A stretch of DNA of 64,000 bases from Nitrococcus mobilis Nb-231 (GCF_000153205.1 NZ_CH672427.1:933671-997670); one strand, 5' to 3'; shown: positions 26,217 to 36,202, counted from the first letter of the stretch. Numbers and translations: made by a program. Notes: generated by a model not told the origin, from the letters alone.

Positions 26217-28181
26217 TCAATCCACCTTCGCAACGGATCGTGTTGTCCCTCCGAAACGGCTGCAGGCGGCTTCTACCTCGGCATACACAGCGTGCGGATT
26301 GTTTTCGTAGCGGCGTGAGAAATGGAACGGCACCAAGCGGGCAACAGCAGCGCCGGCGGCGATCTCCCCACAAGCGCGGGCGGTCAGATGACCCGTCCGC
26401 AGCGCCCGTCCCCGGTCGACCTCCAGGAAAGAAGCTTCGCAAAAGAAGGCCTGGGACTGATCGGCAAACTGCGTTAGCAAGGCGCGGTTTGAGCGGGTGT
26501 CGCCGAAATCGGTGGCATAGACGAGCTTTATTACCGGGGCAATCCGCCCCATATCATCTAGCAAGAGACCCGCCGCTTTCCGCGCGCCATTCGGCAAGCG
26601 GATCACACGCTGGCGATCACCAACCCGTGCCGCCGCTTTGAGTGCCATAAGCCACGGTCCGGGCGAGAGCCCGCTGGCGCGCAACCGGCTTTTACGTATG
26701 TGCACCTGCCTTGGCAACTCGAAGGCAAAAGCCAGCACCGGGGTGCCATGATCCAGCGTTATGCCACTAACGCTAAAGCCCGGTTCCTCGCGTAATAGGC
26801 CTGCCGAACTCGGCATCTCCCCCAGATATTCGCTCGCCGCTTGGCCTGCGCGCAGATGCCAGCGCAACAATCGATCGCCATGCAGTTCCGCCACTTCAAA
26901 GTGTGGCGCGCGTGCGCCGATACGATCCCAGAGGATGCCCCGTAGCAGCCCTTCGATGTGACCCATCAAACCGGGCGGGCCATACAGCCGGCAAACGGGA
27001 AATACACCAAGGCGCGAGCGCAACAACCACAAAAACCCACCGATATGATCGAAGTGGGCATGTGTGATAAAGACATCCGTCACCTGATGGGCGATTCGGG
27101 CCGGCAGACGCCCGCTATCTCCGAGGTCGAACAGCAAACTGCGCCGCTCCTGACGCAACCGCAAATGCAGCAACGGATCACCGAAAACCCCGTTAACCAA
27201 AGTCGCAAACGCCGGGCCCACGCGCACCACGGCCGCGGCGTCAGCACCGCGGGCCGTTGCCACAAAAGGCATGACATCAGGCGGTGGGCGCACTTGCGAA
27301 GCCGCCCGCACAAAAGGCCTTGCCGTAACCAAATAACCGTTGTCATTACGCACAGCATCTCGTACGAGGACATGGCTCGGTGCCCTACTCGCCGAACGAG
27401 CCCGCAGCCGCAGTCGACGACCCTCCAACGCTATGATCTCAGCCAGATCACGAGTGCCATCGCCATCTCCTAAGCCTACTTGCCGACCATGCCATGCCGC
27501 CGGTACCTCGATAGGCGGCGGTGTACCGACAACCGGCAGCCGTTCAAGGTCGATCGCGCACTCAAGCGCATTCGCCAAATAAGCGTTCCACAGCTGAGTT
27601 CGGTTGATCGCTCGCGCCAGTTGCCTAGGGCGGTGCGCACGCTGACCGGCATCCAGTTGCCGAACCTCCACCGACAGTGCGCTCAGCTCACGTACCAGGA
27701 GTAGCCCAGCCTCGCCATCGACTAGCGCCACCACCAGATCGACTCCACCACGCTGCACCAGTGCTTCCAAGAGCTCCGCTGCCGGCACACCGCGCATCAG
27801 TCCAGGTGCATCCAAAACCCGCACCGGTGCTTTCTGCCGAGCCAGTAGCCGAACCGTCGCCGTGATCAGCGGCAGGCGAAAACGGGCGGCATCTAGCGAG
27901 CATACGGCCTCGAGATCGAGCAGTCGCCAGCCCTCATCACCACCCCATTGTGCAAGGTTCACGGCGCCCGGCACACCGAATCCCGGCGATCCCACATCAG
28001 CGCTGAGGCAGCCGGCAACACACCCTCGCTCATACAGGGCACGGCAGAGCTGCCCGACCAGAGTTGTCTTGCCAATCCCACTCGCACCGACGATCAGTAC
28101 CCGCGCATCGCTACCACGCATGCGCTTTAGCAAGGCTTCGAAGGTTATGCCGGGAAAGGCCTCAGAGAAAGCGTTGGACAT
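26217..28181 (-). CDS. Clp1-like P-loop kinase fused to RNase Z-like metallo-beta-lactamase
   Basis: This protein of about 654 aa has two parts. Residues 1 to about 310 hold a P-loop (VLIVGASGIGKTTLVGQL, about 32-45) with LSADVGSPGFGVPGAVNLA and VRVLDAPGLMRGVPAAEL, like Clp1/Grc3 polynucleotide-kinase NTPases. Residues from about 320 on are a metallo-beta-lactamase domain with the full RNase Z set: H374/H376/D378/H379 in THAHFDHIGGF, H478 in LDHGTPVLAFAF, D558 in YATDFGDT, H598 in TGHLTA and H620 in FHFSRRY. I infer RNA 3'-end or repair processing coupled to a 5'-OH kinase; there is no direct evidence. Start ATG 28181; the earlier start 28217 is less likely. Confidence 0.82.
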   Translation of the reverse strand: MSNAFSEAFPGITFEALLKRMRGSDARVLIVGASGIGKTTLVGQLCRALYERGCVAGCLSADVGSPGFGVPGAVNLAQWGGDEGWRLLDLEAVCSLDAARFRLPLITATVRLLARQKAPVRVLDAPGLMRGVPAAELLEALVQRGGVDLVVALVDGEAGLLLVRELSALSVEVRQLDAGQRAHRPRQLARAINRTQLWNAYLANALECAIDLERLPVVGTPPPIEVPAAWHGRQVGLGDGDGTRDLAEIIALEGRRLRLRARSASRAPSHVLVRDAVRNDNGYLVTARPFVRAASQVRPPPDVMPFVATARGADAAAVVRVGPAFATLVNGVFGDPLLHLRLRQERRSLLFDLGDSGRLPARIAHQVTDVFITHAHFDHIGGFLWLLRSRLGVFPVCRLYGPPGLMGHIEGLLRGILWDRIGARAPHFEVAELHGDRLLRWHLRAGQAASEYLGEMPSSAGLLREEPGFSVSGITLDHGTPVLAFAFELPRQVHIRKSRLRASGLSPGPWLMALKAAARVGDRQRVIRLPNGARKAAGLLLDDMGRIAPVIKLVYATDFGDTRSNRALLTQFADQSQAFFCEASFLEVDRGRALRTGHLTARACGEIAAGAAVARLVPFHFSRRYENNPHAVYAEVEAACSRFGGTTRSVAKVD

Positions 28182-28348
28182 GGCATCGCTCTCGGCGCGT
28201 CTCCAATAACGCCTCACGCCGCAAGCTTAGGCGAGCAAACAGCCACAAACCAGTACTGCAGAGATGAGGCACGCTCAAGCGCGGATTCTATTGGTACAAT
28301 AGTGACAGTTAGATTTTTATACTCCCAAACAGCAAAGGTTTTCCCGCC

Positions 28349-28645
28349 ATGAACCAGGAAGTGAATAGCTACGACGAGGCGTCGGCGCAAACCGTAGAGC
28401 TGGGCAATCGACTGGCGGATGATGAGACAGCGAACCCTGGGGAAATCGCTGATGGTCTGCTTGCCGGGGCCATCCAATATTGGCTTTATTCCCGCCAGCC
28501 ATGCGGCGACCTAAGTTGTGAGGACTGCAGCGTACTATGCACTGCGGAGCGACGTCTCGAGGAATTACTGACAATTGTTCGGGAGCTCGCCGAGACCAGC
28601 GAATACTATCACTCGCCACATGATCACGGTGCTGGCCGCGCCTGA
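28349..28645 (+). CDS. Small cysteine-rich protein, unknown
   Basis: This 98-aa protein has a helical body and a cysteine cluster C-x4-C-x2-C-x3-C (QPCGDLSCEDCSVLCTAERR) followed by a Glu/Leu helix and a His-rich tail (HSPHDHG). The cluster could bind Zn or an Fe-S centre. I do not recognise the family. It is transcribed divergently from the Clp1/RNase Z fusion, about 170 bases apart. Confidence 0.62.
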   Translation: MNQEVNSYDEASAQTVELGNRLADDETANPGEIADGLLAGAIQYWLYSRQPCGDLSCEDCSVLCTAERRLEELLTIVRELAETSEYYHSPHDHGAGRA

Positions 28646-28899
28646 AAGATGCCTGCATTCGGACAAGCCCAGGGGCTTAGCGTTACATGCCCAGCATGAG
28701 TCCGTCTTTGACGGCAAAAAGTGCATCCGTGCCGGCGGGCAAGCTCCCAGCCTGTCTCGATCACCGGACACGCCACTCTATCCGCCGAGGAGGCCCGACC
28801 GCATCGAGGCTAGCCTAAGCACGCCGCCCGGTCCTCCGCAGGGTAGGTAAATGCCTTTTCTCAGCTCTGCTCGTGACTCAACTGTCGATGCGCTCAAAG

Positions 28900-29112
28900 T
28901 CAAAGCATGGCAACCACATCGCTTGCCTGTAGGCCCTTGGGGCCTTCGACGATGTCGAATTCCACCCGCTGACCTTCCCGCAGCGTACGGAACCCCTCGC
29001 CACGGATGGCGCGAAAGTGCACGAACACATCCGGACCCTGTTCTTGACTGATAAAACCGTATCCCTTCGAATCGTCGAACCACTTCACGACGCCGATGTA
29101 CCGCTCCGTCAT
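28900..29112 (-). CDS. Cold-shock-domain protein
   Basis: This 70-aa single CSD protein has [18 protein letters not shown] (RNP1 KGYGFI), DVFVHFRAI (RNP2) and [17 protein letters not shown]. It is a single-stranded nucleic-acid chaperone of the CspA family. Confidence 0.94.
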   Translation of the reverse strand: MTERYIGVVKWFDDSKGYGFISQEQGPDVFVHFRAIRGEGFRTLREGQRVEFDIVEGPKGLQASDVVAML

Positions 29113-29381
29113 GGATTAACCTCTATGCTGCAGGCTGTTTACACAACCGTGAACCATCAACCAGGCGTAACCAAACTAACGCATCGCCTCGTTCCGCACC
29201 CCCGGACCACAGTGTGCTAAAGCAAGCATAGAACAGAATCTCGCCACAGCGGAATCGGAACAATCTCACCCTGCGCCCACTCTCGGTCCTGCACCGGCTG
29301 GTAGCGCACACAATCCTCATGGTTGAGCCGCAACCTCGGGGCAAGCAACGCTAATAAGCTTAAGCACCTACTAAGCCGCGC

Positions 29382-30383
29382 TCAGGCGCGCGGATTGAGC
29401 AGAATACGCCCACGCACCTGCCCGCTGAGTAGGCGTTCGAGATGTTCGCCTACTTGATCCAGAGTAATTTCAGTAGCAATCGCCTCGAATCTTTCCCCTT
29501 GCCAGTCCCCGGCCAGCTTGGCCCAGATGAGCTCGCGCAGCTTACGCGGCGCATTCTGCGAGTCCACACCCAATAAGCTCACGGCACGCAAGATAAAAGG
29601 AAATACGGTGGTGTGCAGTTCGGCCGAGGCAACCATCCCGCAACAGGAAACCGCCCCTTGGTAAACCATTGCCTTAAGCGTCGTAGCAAGGATCTCGCCA
29701 CCAACGGTGTCTACCGCAGCCATCCAACGCGCTTTGAGCAAGGGGCGGGCGCTATGGTCGATCAGCGCCTCTCGCGGGATGACCTCGTCGGCTCCCAAAC
29801 CACGCAGCCAATCCATCGCATCCCGCTTACCGGTAGCCGCGACTACGCGGTAGCCCCGGACATTCAGCAGGCTCACAGCCACACTACCGACGCCGCCGCT
29901 CGCGCCAGTGACCAACACCTCGCCGCCGCCAGGGTGCACACCTCGCTCCTCAAGCGCCTGTATACAAAGTGCTGCCGTAAACCCGGCCGTGCCACAAATC
30001 ATTGCTTGCCTTAGAGTCAGCCCCTTCGGGCAGCGCAATACCCATTCGGCCGGCACACGAACATAACCGGCAAACCCACCGGCCGTGTTCATCCCCAGAT
30101 CGTAGCCGGTGACGATCACCTCGTCCCCGACCTGCCAGTTCGAGCTGGTGCTCTCCTCAACGATTCCTGCACAGTCGATGCCCGGCGTATGCGGGTAGTC
30201 TCGGGTAATTCCCTTCGCTCCGCTGGCTGATAGCGCATCTTTGTAATTCAAGCTTGAGTAATGCACCCGCACGAGCACGTCACCGGCAGGCAAGTCATCG
30301 ATGCTCAGAGTCTGAATGCCACGGGTATACTGCTCCTGAGCGCCCCTCTCGACGCGGTACGCGCGAAAACGCTTGTTGCTCAT
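29382..30383 (-). CDS. AcuI/YhdH-type quinone oxidoreductase
   Basis: This 333-aa MDR-family NADPH oxidoreductase has YSSLNYKDALSASGAKGI, PGIDCAGIVEES and the nucleotide motif VLVTGASGGVGSVAVSLL. The YhdH/AcuI pattern is characteristic; AcuI reduces acryloyl-CoA, and other members are less defined. It has no zinc ligands. Confidence 0.9.
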   Translation of the reverse strand: MSNKRFRAYRVERGAQEQYTRGIQTLSIDDLPAGDVLVRVHYSSLNYKDALSASGAKGITRDYPHTPGIDCAGIVEESTSSNWQVGDEVIVTGYDLGMNTAGGFAGYVRVPAEWVLRCPKGLTLRQAMICGTAGFTAALCIQALEERGVHPGGGEVLVTGASGGVGSVAVSLLNVRGYRVVAATGKRDAMDWLRGLGADEVIPREALIDHSARPLLKARWMAAVDTVGGEILATTLKAMVYQGAVSCCGMVASAELHTTVFPFILRAVSLLGVDSQNAPRKLRELIWAKLAGDWQGERFEAIATEITLDQVGEHLERLLSGQVRGRILLNPRA

Positions 30384-30466
30384 GCTGCCTCCTAATTCAG
30401 AGCAAGGGCAGCGCGCTTGCGCTCACATGGCGGCGTAGGCTTCTTGCACAAACCAATCCTCTCCCC

Positions 30467-31978
30467 TCAGCTCAAAAACAGGGCATAAGCTGGATGTTCG
30501 CTCTCATCCCGATAGGGGTAGCCGAGCTTGCCCAAGGACTCGCAAAATTTTTCCCGTTGTGCCTTGGGAACCTGAATACCGATCAGCACACGCCCATAAT
30601 CGGCGCCATGATTACGGTAATGAAACAGACTGATATTCCAACGCCTACCGAGCTGGCGCAGGAATTTGAGCAAGGCCCCGGGACGCTCCGGGAACTCGAA
30701 ATGATAGATGATCTCATCCTGTACCTTGTGGCCCCGGCCGCCGACCATATGCCGCAGATGCACCTTCGCCATCTCATCCTCGGTCAGATCAAGCACCGGA
30801 TAACCGCGCTCCCGCAGCAGCCGAATCAGTCCGTCCTTTTCATCGAGCCCATTATTGAGCGCGATTCCGGCGAATACATGAGCCTCGAGCGCATCCGCAT
30901 AGCGGTAGTTGAACTCGGTGATGGAACGCGAGCCGATAGTCTCGCAGAATGTACGGAAGCTACCGGGGCGCTCTGGGATCGTTACGGCGAGCACCGCTTC
31001 GCGGTGCTCGCCTAATTCTGCGCGCTCGGCTACATGGGACAACCGCCCGAAATTCATATTGGCCCCGGAATTGACAGCAACCAGGGTCTGCTCGTGCGCA
31101 CCGGTCGTCTCGACGTATTTCTTCAGGCCGGCTACCGCCAATGCCCCGGCCGGCTCCACAACGGAGCGCGTATCATCGAAGATATCCTTGATCGCGGCAC
31201 ACACCTCATCGGTAGAGACCAAAATACACTCATCCACCATTTGCCTCGCGATCCGAAAGGTTTCCTCACCGATTTGGCGCACCGCCACGCCGTCCACAAA
31301 GATACCGACCTCATCGAGCACCACCCGACGCCCGGCTGCAATGGCCCGTTGCAGGGTGGGCGCATCCTCGGGTTCGACGCTGATGATCTTCACATCGGGT
31401 CTGATTTGTTTTATGTAGGCCGCAATACCTGCGATCAGGCCACCGCCACCCACCGGGACGAAAATAGCCTGGAGCGGATGGGAATGCTGGCTAAGAATCT
31501 CCATGCCGACCGTGCCCTGCCCGGCGATCACATCCGGATCATCGTAGGGCGGAATATAGGTCAGACCCCGCTCGGCCACCAGGCGTTCCGCATGCTCTCT
31601 GGCCTGATCGTAGCTATCGCCATGGAGAATGACCCGGCCACCGAGGTTACGCACAGCGTCAATCTTAATACCAGGTGTGGTGCAAGGCATGACTATGGTG
31701 GCCTTGATACCGAGCCGCTTGGCCGACAAGGCAACGCCTTGGGCGTGGTTACCGGCCGAAGAACAGATCACGCCATGTTCGATCCGCTCGCGCCCAAGCC
31801 GCAAGATTTTAGTGTAGGCACCGCGGATCTTGAATGAGAAAACCGGCTGCAAATCCTCGCGCTTGAGCAGGATACGATTGCCTAACCGCGCCGACAGATT
31901 GGCGGCATCTTCCAACGGTGTCTGCCGGGCGACATCGTAGACGCTGGCGGTGAGGATCCTTTGTAGATAATCCTTCAT
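30467..31978 (-). CDS. ilvA: Biosynthetic threonine ammonia-lyase
   Basis: This 503-aa fold-type II PLP enzyme has the PLP Lys in PVFSFKIRGAYTK, SSAGNHAQGVALSAKRLG and VPVGGGGLIAG, and a C-terminal pair of ACT-like regulatory domains (VTIPERPGSFRTFCETIG; FEFPERPGALLKFLRQLG). It deaminates threonine to 2-oxobutanoate for isoleucine synthesis. The two regulatory domains mark the biosynthetic form. ATG 31978 has AAGGAA upstream, so an upstream extension to 32071 is not used. It is divergent from rpiA. Confidence 0.95.
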   Translation of the reverse strand: MKDYLQRILTASVYDVARQTPLEDAANLSARLGNRILLKREDLQPVFSFKIRGAYTKILRLGRERIEHGVICSSAGNHAQGVALSAKRLGIKATIVMPCTTPGIKIDAVRNLGGRVILHGDSYDQAREHAERLVAERGLTYIPPYDDPDVIAGQGTVGMEILSQHSHPLQAIFVPVGGGGLIAGIAAYIKQIRPDVKIISVEPEDAPTLQRAIAAGRRVVLDEVGIFVDGVAVRQIGEETFRIARQMVDECILVSTDEVCAAIKDIFDDTRSVVEPAGALAVAGLKKYVETTGAHEQTLVAVNSGANMNFGRLSHVAERAELGEHREAVLAVTIPERPGSFRTFCETIGSRSITEFNYRYADALEAHVFAGIALNNGLDEKDGLIRLLRERGYPVLDLTEDEMAKVHLRHMVGGRGHKVQDEIIYHFEFPERPGALLKFLRQLGRRWNISLFHYRNHGADYGRVLIGIQVPKAQREKFCESLGKLGYPYRDESEHPAYALFLS

Positions 31979-32127
31979 TTCCTTGTTTTCCCCACTACGC
32001 CAGTGTGCTCCAGGGCCGCATCCGACTATCCGACAGAGGCAGCCAGCATGGGATAAGGCGTTGACCTTCAACGCGAAACAGCAACCATGTATGATCTATA
32101 CATTGGTATCTGCTAAAGGAATTGACC

Positions 32128-32790
32128 ATGGCTTCAGACCAGCAAAAAAAGGCCGCTGCCGAGGCAGCGTTGTCGCATTTACAACATGCCAACATCGTCG
32201 GTATCGGGACCGGTTCCACCGTGAACTTCTTCATCGATGCGCTGACATCCATCAAGGGCTCCATCGATGCCGTCGTTTCCAGCTCGGAGGCGTCTACCGA
32301 GCGGCTACGCCGCCACGGTTTCGAGGTGCGCGAACTGAACGCGGTGGATGAGATCCCCGTGTACGTAGACGGCGCCGATGAGATCAACCGATACCTGCAG
32401 ATGATCAAAGGCGGAGGTGGCGCACTGACCCGCGAGAAAATCATCGCCGCGGTCAGCCGACGGTTCATCTGTATCGCGGATGCATCCAAGCGCGTAGACG
32501 TGCTGGGAGGGTTTCCGCTGCCGGTTGAAGTCATTCCGATGGCACGCAGCTATGTGGCGCGCGAGATGGTGAAGCTCGGCGGTTGGCCGGCACTACGAGA
32601 AGGCTTTGCTACCGACAACGGTAATCTCATCTTGGATGTACGCAACCTGCAGATCATGGAGCCGAGCCATATGGAACAAACTATCAACAACATCCCCGGT
32701 GTCGTAACGGTTGGTATTTTTGCCTTGCGCCCCGCCGACATGCTGCTATTGGGCACCGATCAGGGGGTGGAAACACTCACAGCGGCTTGA
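32128..32790 (+). CDS. rpiA: Ribose-5-phosphate isomerase A
   Basis: This 220-aa protein has [50 protein letters not shown] and LPVEVIPMA, all RpiA motifs. It interconverts ribose-5-phosphate and ribulose-5-phosphate. ATG 32128 sits seven bases after AAAGGA. Confidence 0.96.
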   Translation: MASDQQKKAAAEAALSHLQHANIVGIGTGSTVNFFIDALTSIKGSIDAVVSSSEASTERLRRHGFEVRELNAVDEIPVYVDGADEINRYLQMIKGGGGALTREKIIAAVSRRFICIADASKRVDVLGGFPLPVEVIPMARSYVAREMVKLGGWPALREGFATDNGNLILDVRNLQIMEPSHMEQTINNIPGVVTVGIFALRPADMLLLGTDQGVETLTAA

Positions 32791-32895
32791 TACGGGCTTC
32801 AATCGCTAAGGCTATGACACCACTTAGGGGAATTTTAAACCCCCATGCACGGTTCCTATGCCTTGCAGCCCAGATACGGCTTGTAGGCAACCGCC

Positions 32896-33102
32896 ATGGA
32901 TTTTCAACGACTGCTCATTATAGTGGGAATGACTCTCTTGGTAGCGGGACTGCTCTGGCCGCTCATCGTCAAGCTTGGACTTGGCCGGCTGCCGGGTGAT
33001 CTCGCCATCAAGAAGGACAATTTCGCTTTCTATTTTCCGATCACCACATCGATCATCATCAGCGTATTATTGACCCTGATCGTTTGGCTGTTTCGCAAAT
33101 AA
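32896..33102 (+). CDS. DUF2905 small membrane protein
   Basis: This 68-aa protein has two membrane segments (LIIVGMTLLVAGLLWPLI; PITTSIIISVLLTLIVWLF) around LGRLPGDLAIKKDNFAFYFP, the DUF2905 signature. The function is unknown; members are often near DNA-repair or queuosine genes in other genomes. Confidence 0.86.
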   Translation: MDFQRLLIIVGMTLLVAGLLWPLIVKLGLGRLPGDLAIKKDNFAFYFPITTSIIISVLLTLIVWLFRK

Positions 33103-33315
33103 CCTTCCTACTCGGTCGACTCCAGAGGACGAACGGCAGCCTTGTGCTGGATGGCCAAACTGAACCCGCTCCTTATGCGCCCATCGGATCTGGGGAGAAA
33201 TTTTCCGTTTCGATCGCAGGGAGGCTTTCTCTTGCTACCGCTGGGGTATGCTGGGCGGGCCACGCATGCGCTGTTTCAATCATGATTGTTGCAGCGGATG
33301 CTTGGATCGTAACTC

Positions 33316-33795
33316 TCAGCTGCCTCGCGACGAGGCGGAATCCGAAGCCGTGGAATCATGCTCGCCCGAACCGCATGCAGAGAGCGGAACACCATCTTGA
33401 TAGGCACGTGTGCCGTCCGTATAGAAGTCATTTTTCCAGATCGGCACCCGCTGCTTTAGTGTGTCGATGGCCCACTCGGCTGCATCGAAAGCATCCCCTC
33501 GATGCGCCGAGCGCACGACGATAACGACACTGGCCTCGCCGATGGCGAGCTCGCCGATGCGATGCACAATCCGACACTCGACTACTCCGAAGCGCTGTTT
33601 CGTCTCCTCTTCCAGCTCCTGAAGCACGCGTTCCGCCAAAGGCTTATAAGCCGTATATTCCATCCGCTGCACCTGACGGCCGCGATGGTGGTTGCGCACC
33701 GTCCCCTCGAACACGACCAATGCTCCACACGTCGGATTTTCCGTCTCCCGCTTGAGAACTTCAGGATCGAGAACTTGATCCGTAATGTGCTCCAT
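33316..33795 (-). CDS. moaE: Molybdopterin synthase catalytic subunit
   Basis: This protein of about 159 aa has TCGALVVFEGTVRNHHRGR, YTAYKPLAERVL, VHRIGELAIGEASVVIVVRS, and WAIDTLKQRVPIWKND with the two catalytic-type lysines. It transfers sulfur from MoaD to precursor Z. The C-terminal tail (about 20 residues, Ser-rich) is extra. It lies directly downstream of moaD. Confidence 0.95.
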   Translation of the reverse strand: MEHITDQVLDPEVLKRETENPTCGALVVFEGTVRNHHRGRQVQRMEYTAYKPLAERVLQELEEETKQRFGVVECRIVHRIGELAIGEASVVIVVRSAHRGDAFDAAEWAIDTLKQRVPIWKNDFYTDGTRAYQDGVPLSACGSGEHDSTASDSASSRGS

Positions 33796-33807
33796 CTGCG
33801 CGCTCCT

Positions 33808-34047
33808 TTACCCGCCGCTCACAGGCGGTAGCAAAACCAGCGGAGCATCCCCGGTCACCATTTCCGAACGCGGGATCACCTCATCCCCCACCGCACAGGC
33901 TATTCGTGGCAAATGCGACTGCAAGGCCGGGATTTGCTCGCCAAGTTCCTCCAAGATATGTGCTACCCGGCTCGGCGCATCGATAGGCAGCTCGAGCGCT
34001 TCGCGGCCAGCCGCCTCTTGCAGAACCCCGTAGAACTCGATTCGCAT
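33808..34047 (-). CDS. moaD: Molybdopterin synthase sulfur carrier subunit
   Basis: This 79-aa ubiquitin-like protein ends in PPVSGG, the C-terminal diglycine that is thiocarboxylated. Motifs include FYGVLQEAAGREALELP and AVGDEVI. It partners MoaE. It lies between moaA and moaE on the same strand with short gaps. Confidence 0.95.
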   Translation of the reverse strand: MRIEFYGVLQEAAGREALELPIDAPSRVAHILEELGEQIPALQSHLPRIACAVGDEVIPRSEMVTGDAPLVLLPPVSGG

Positions 34048-34056
34048 GTCTTTCCT

Positions 34057-35106
34057 TCAACCTCCCAAGCCATGCATGGAGATGGCTCGCTCGACGTAGC
34101 CCCTGCTCTCCACGAAGCCGCGACCTTTGCGCCAAACCGCGCCACGAATGGTTTGCTCCAGCTCCTCACGCGAAGCACCGGAGCGCAGCGGTGTCTTCAG
34201 ATCAGTGCATACCGGTGAGAACAGACACGGATAGATCTCCCCGGTCGAGGTCACTCGCACCCGATCACAGCTGCCGCAGAACGGATTGGAAATGGTGGAG
34301 ATGATACCGAGCCGGTAGTCACCATCCATACGATAATAGGTGGCCGGTTCCCGGGTACGCGGCAACTGCTCAACAATAAAATGCTGTTTCAGCGCCGTAA
34401 TGATCTCATCTTCCGTAAACACCTTATTGGGCTGCCAGCCACCCCGCGCATCAAGCGGCATGAACTCGATGAACCGCAGGGAAATACCCTCGCCCATCGC
34501 CCATTGCGTCAACGGAACGACATCGTCCTCATTTTCGCCCCGGATTGCGACCGCGTTCAGCTTCATCGACAATCCCGCATCCCGGGTTGCCCGTATGCCG
34601 CGCAGCACCGGCTCCAGCTCTCCCCCTCCGGTCATTTGTCGGAACCGCTCGGGATCGATGGAATCGATACTGATGTTGACATCATCCAAACCCGCCTTTA
34701 CCAACGCCGCTGCATGGCGATCCAGCAAGGAAGCATTGCTGGTCATGGAGATGCGCTCCAAACCCAGGGGCCGCAACTCATTCAACCGCTCGATAAACGC
34801 CGGCACCCCGCGGCGAACCAATGGCTCGCCTCCCGTCAAGCGAATGTTGGTCACTCCCATCCGGGAGACGAACAACTGCGCGATACCCAACAGTTCCTCG
34901 AAGCTGAGGAGCTCGTGGCGGGGTGTCCACTCGGGATCCTCCGGCATGCAATAGCCGCAACGGAAATTGCACCGATCCGTCAAAGACAATCGCAGCTTGC
35001 GTTTGCTGCGACCGAAACGGTCAACCAGGACATCCCCCTGACGGGTCGCCTCTTCCGCCCGCTGCCAGGTGTCACGGTCACGACTCGGATCAAACGCCAT
35101 TCGCAT
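34057..35106 (-). CDS. moaA: GTP 3',8-cyclase
   Basis: This 349-aa radical-SAM enzyme has the N-terminal cluster CNFRCGYC, TNIRLTGGEPLVRRGV and the C-terminal second 4Fe-4S cluster in NPFCGSCDRVRVTSTGE. It ends in a double glycine. It starts molybdenum-cofactor synthesis from GTP. An internal ATG two codons later is possible. No moaC is adjacent. Confidence 0.96.
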   Translation of the reverse strand: MRMAFDPSRDRDTWQRAEEATRQGDVLVDRFGRSKRKLRLSLTDRCNFRCGYCMPEDPEWTPRHELLSFEELLGIAQLFVSRMGVTNIRLTGGEPLVRRGVPAFIERLNELRPLGLERISMTSNASLLDRHAAALVKAGLDDVNISIDSIDPERFRQMTGGGELEPVLRGIRATRDAGLSMKLNAVAIRGENEDDVVPLTQWAMGEGISLRFIEFMPLDARGGWQPNKVFTEDEIITALKQHFIVEQLPRTREPATYYRMDGDYRLGIISTISNPFCGSCDRVRVTSTGEIYPCLFSPVCTDLKTPLRSGASREELEQTIRGAVWRKGRGFVESRGYVERAISMHGLGG

Positions 35107-35846
35107 AGTGGACTCTCCCGATGGCTGTCATCAGCTCATTCGGTAGGCTTTATAAGCCTACTCCGGTTTCTGCATCCTATCGACGCTGAAACCGTCATCT
35201 CTCGTATAAATATGATACCTTAGCTACGCATTATCCTCCAACACACACGCTCTCTCCAAAACCCGCCCGTATCCGCCGTCCAACCGAGATTCTAGCGCGC
35301 ACAGCAAACCACAGCAGTGGATTCTGATTTTTCCCGGTAACACAGCGCTGGGTGCCTTTATGAGGCTTGCGCGTATTTACGCCGTGCAACCGAACTCACC
35401 GAGCCACAGCTTCCTACGCCACGGCCTATTCTTGCTCGCCCGCCCCCCAGCACCGGCTTCCACCCTGCCAAGGGCGGCCCAAAGGGAAGCGACTACCCGG
35501 CCAATCAGCATCCGACCCAACAACGGATTCAGCCAGCCGACCATAAAGCGCCTATGATGTTTGCGTAGAATAGCGACAAACCACGGCATCAAACTAAACG
35601 ATAAAGGCGGCTACGAGAATGATGAGCATTGGAGGATTCAGTCCTTACGAAGTGCATGGCAATCCACATCTTCGTCAAAAACCGCCTCAATTATTTTTGT
35701 GCGTTTAGCGGTCGAACTATTACCCGCCAGTGCAGTCACACCCTATTGTCGAGTAGCGACACAACGTCTTTGATATAAAAGTTTGAGGTAAGCAAGCAAC
35801 CGGCATTGGATACTCATTAGCATTGGACGGGAACAGAGTCAACTGT
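35107..35846. other. Long region without a recognised gene
   Basis: About 740 bases. Besides the palindrome, I find only short frames without family resemblance: 35360-35557 (+), 35377-35592 (-) and a 28-codon frame at 35622-35708 (+) starting MSIGGFSPYEV. No convincing start signals or motifs. It could be a gene relic. Confidence 0.4.
35143..35161. promoter_or_regulatory. Perfect palindrome upstream of moaA
   Basis: The inverted repeat GTAGGCTT-TAT-AAGCCTAC (8-bp arms, 3-base loop) is centred about 45 bases upstream of the moaA start, in a position typical for an operator or a leader hairpin. It does not match the ModE consensus I know. Function is unproven. Confidence 0.4.
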
Positions 35847-36161
35847 TCAGCGGCCTTCGGCATCCCAAACGATGATGTGTCGTGGACGAACCAACTTCGA
35901 GATCCATTGCAGTGCTTCCTCCACAGTTTCCGGGTCATCAAAAAACTCCACCACGAGTGGCAGATCGGCGCGGAGGCGCAACAAATCCGCCGCGTGCACT
36001 TGCCCATGCCCCCCAAAACCGACAATACCCCGGAATACGGTGACACCGTGGACTTTATGCTCGTCCTGGAGACGCCTGACGATCTCGTGCATGAGGTTGT
36101 GATGGTTGACCTTGTCGACCTCACTCAAGTAGATCCGCACGACCTTGACTCGCCCGCTCAT
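35847..36161 (-). CDS. DUF190 domain protein
   Basis: This 104-aa protein reads MSGRVKVVRIYLSEVDK, FRGIVGFGGHGQVHAADLLR, LPLVVEFFDDPETVEEAL and RPRHIIVWDAEGR. The GIxGFGxxGxxH region and PVVxE-type strand are the DUF190 (PII-like) signature. DUF190 genes commonly sit beside crcB, as here; a regulatory role in fluoride export is inferred. Confidence 0.88.
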   Translation of the reverse strand: MSGRVKVVRIYLSEVDKVNHHNLMHEIVRRLQDEHKVHGVTVFRGIVGFGGHGQVHAADLLRLRADLPLVVEFFDDPETVEEALQWISKLVRPRHIIVWDAEGR

Positions 36162-36202
36162 GGCCTTCTCCCGCCATCGGCTGCACTCGCACAGGATTTC
36201 AT

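Noticed and set aside
35107-35300. A molybdenum-cofactor riboswitch before moaA
   Set aside because: Only a short palindrome is visible, not the larger conserved structure of that riboswitch.
35360-35592. Overlapping short open frames as a gene
   Set aside because: Neither frame shows a family motif or ribosome-binding site; it remains unassigned.
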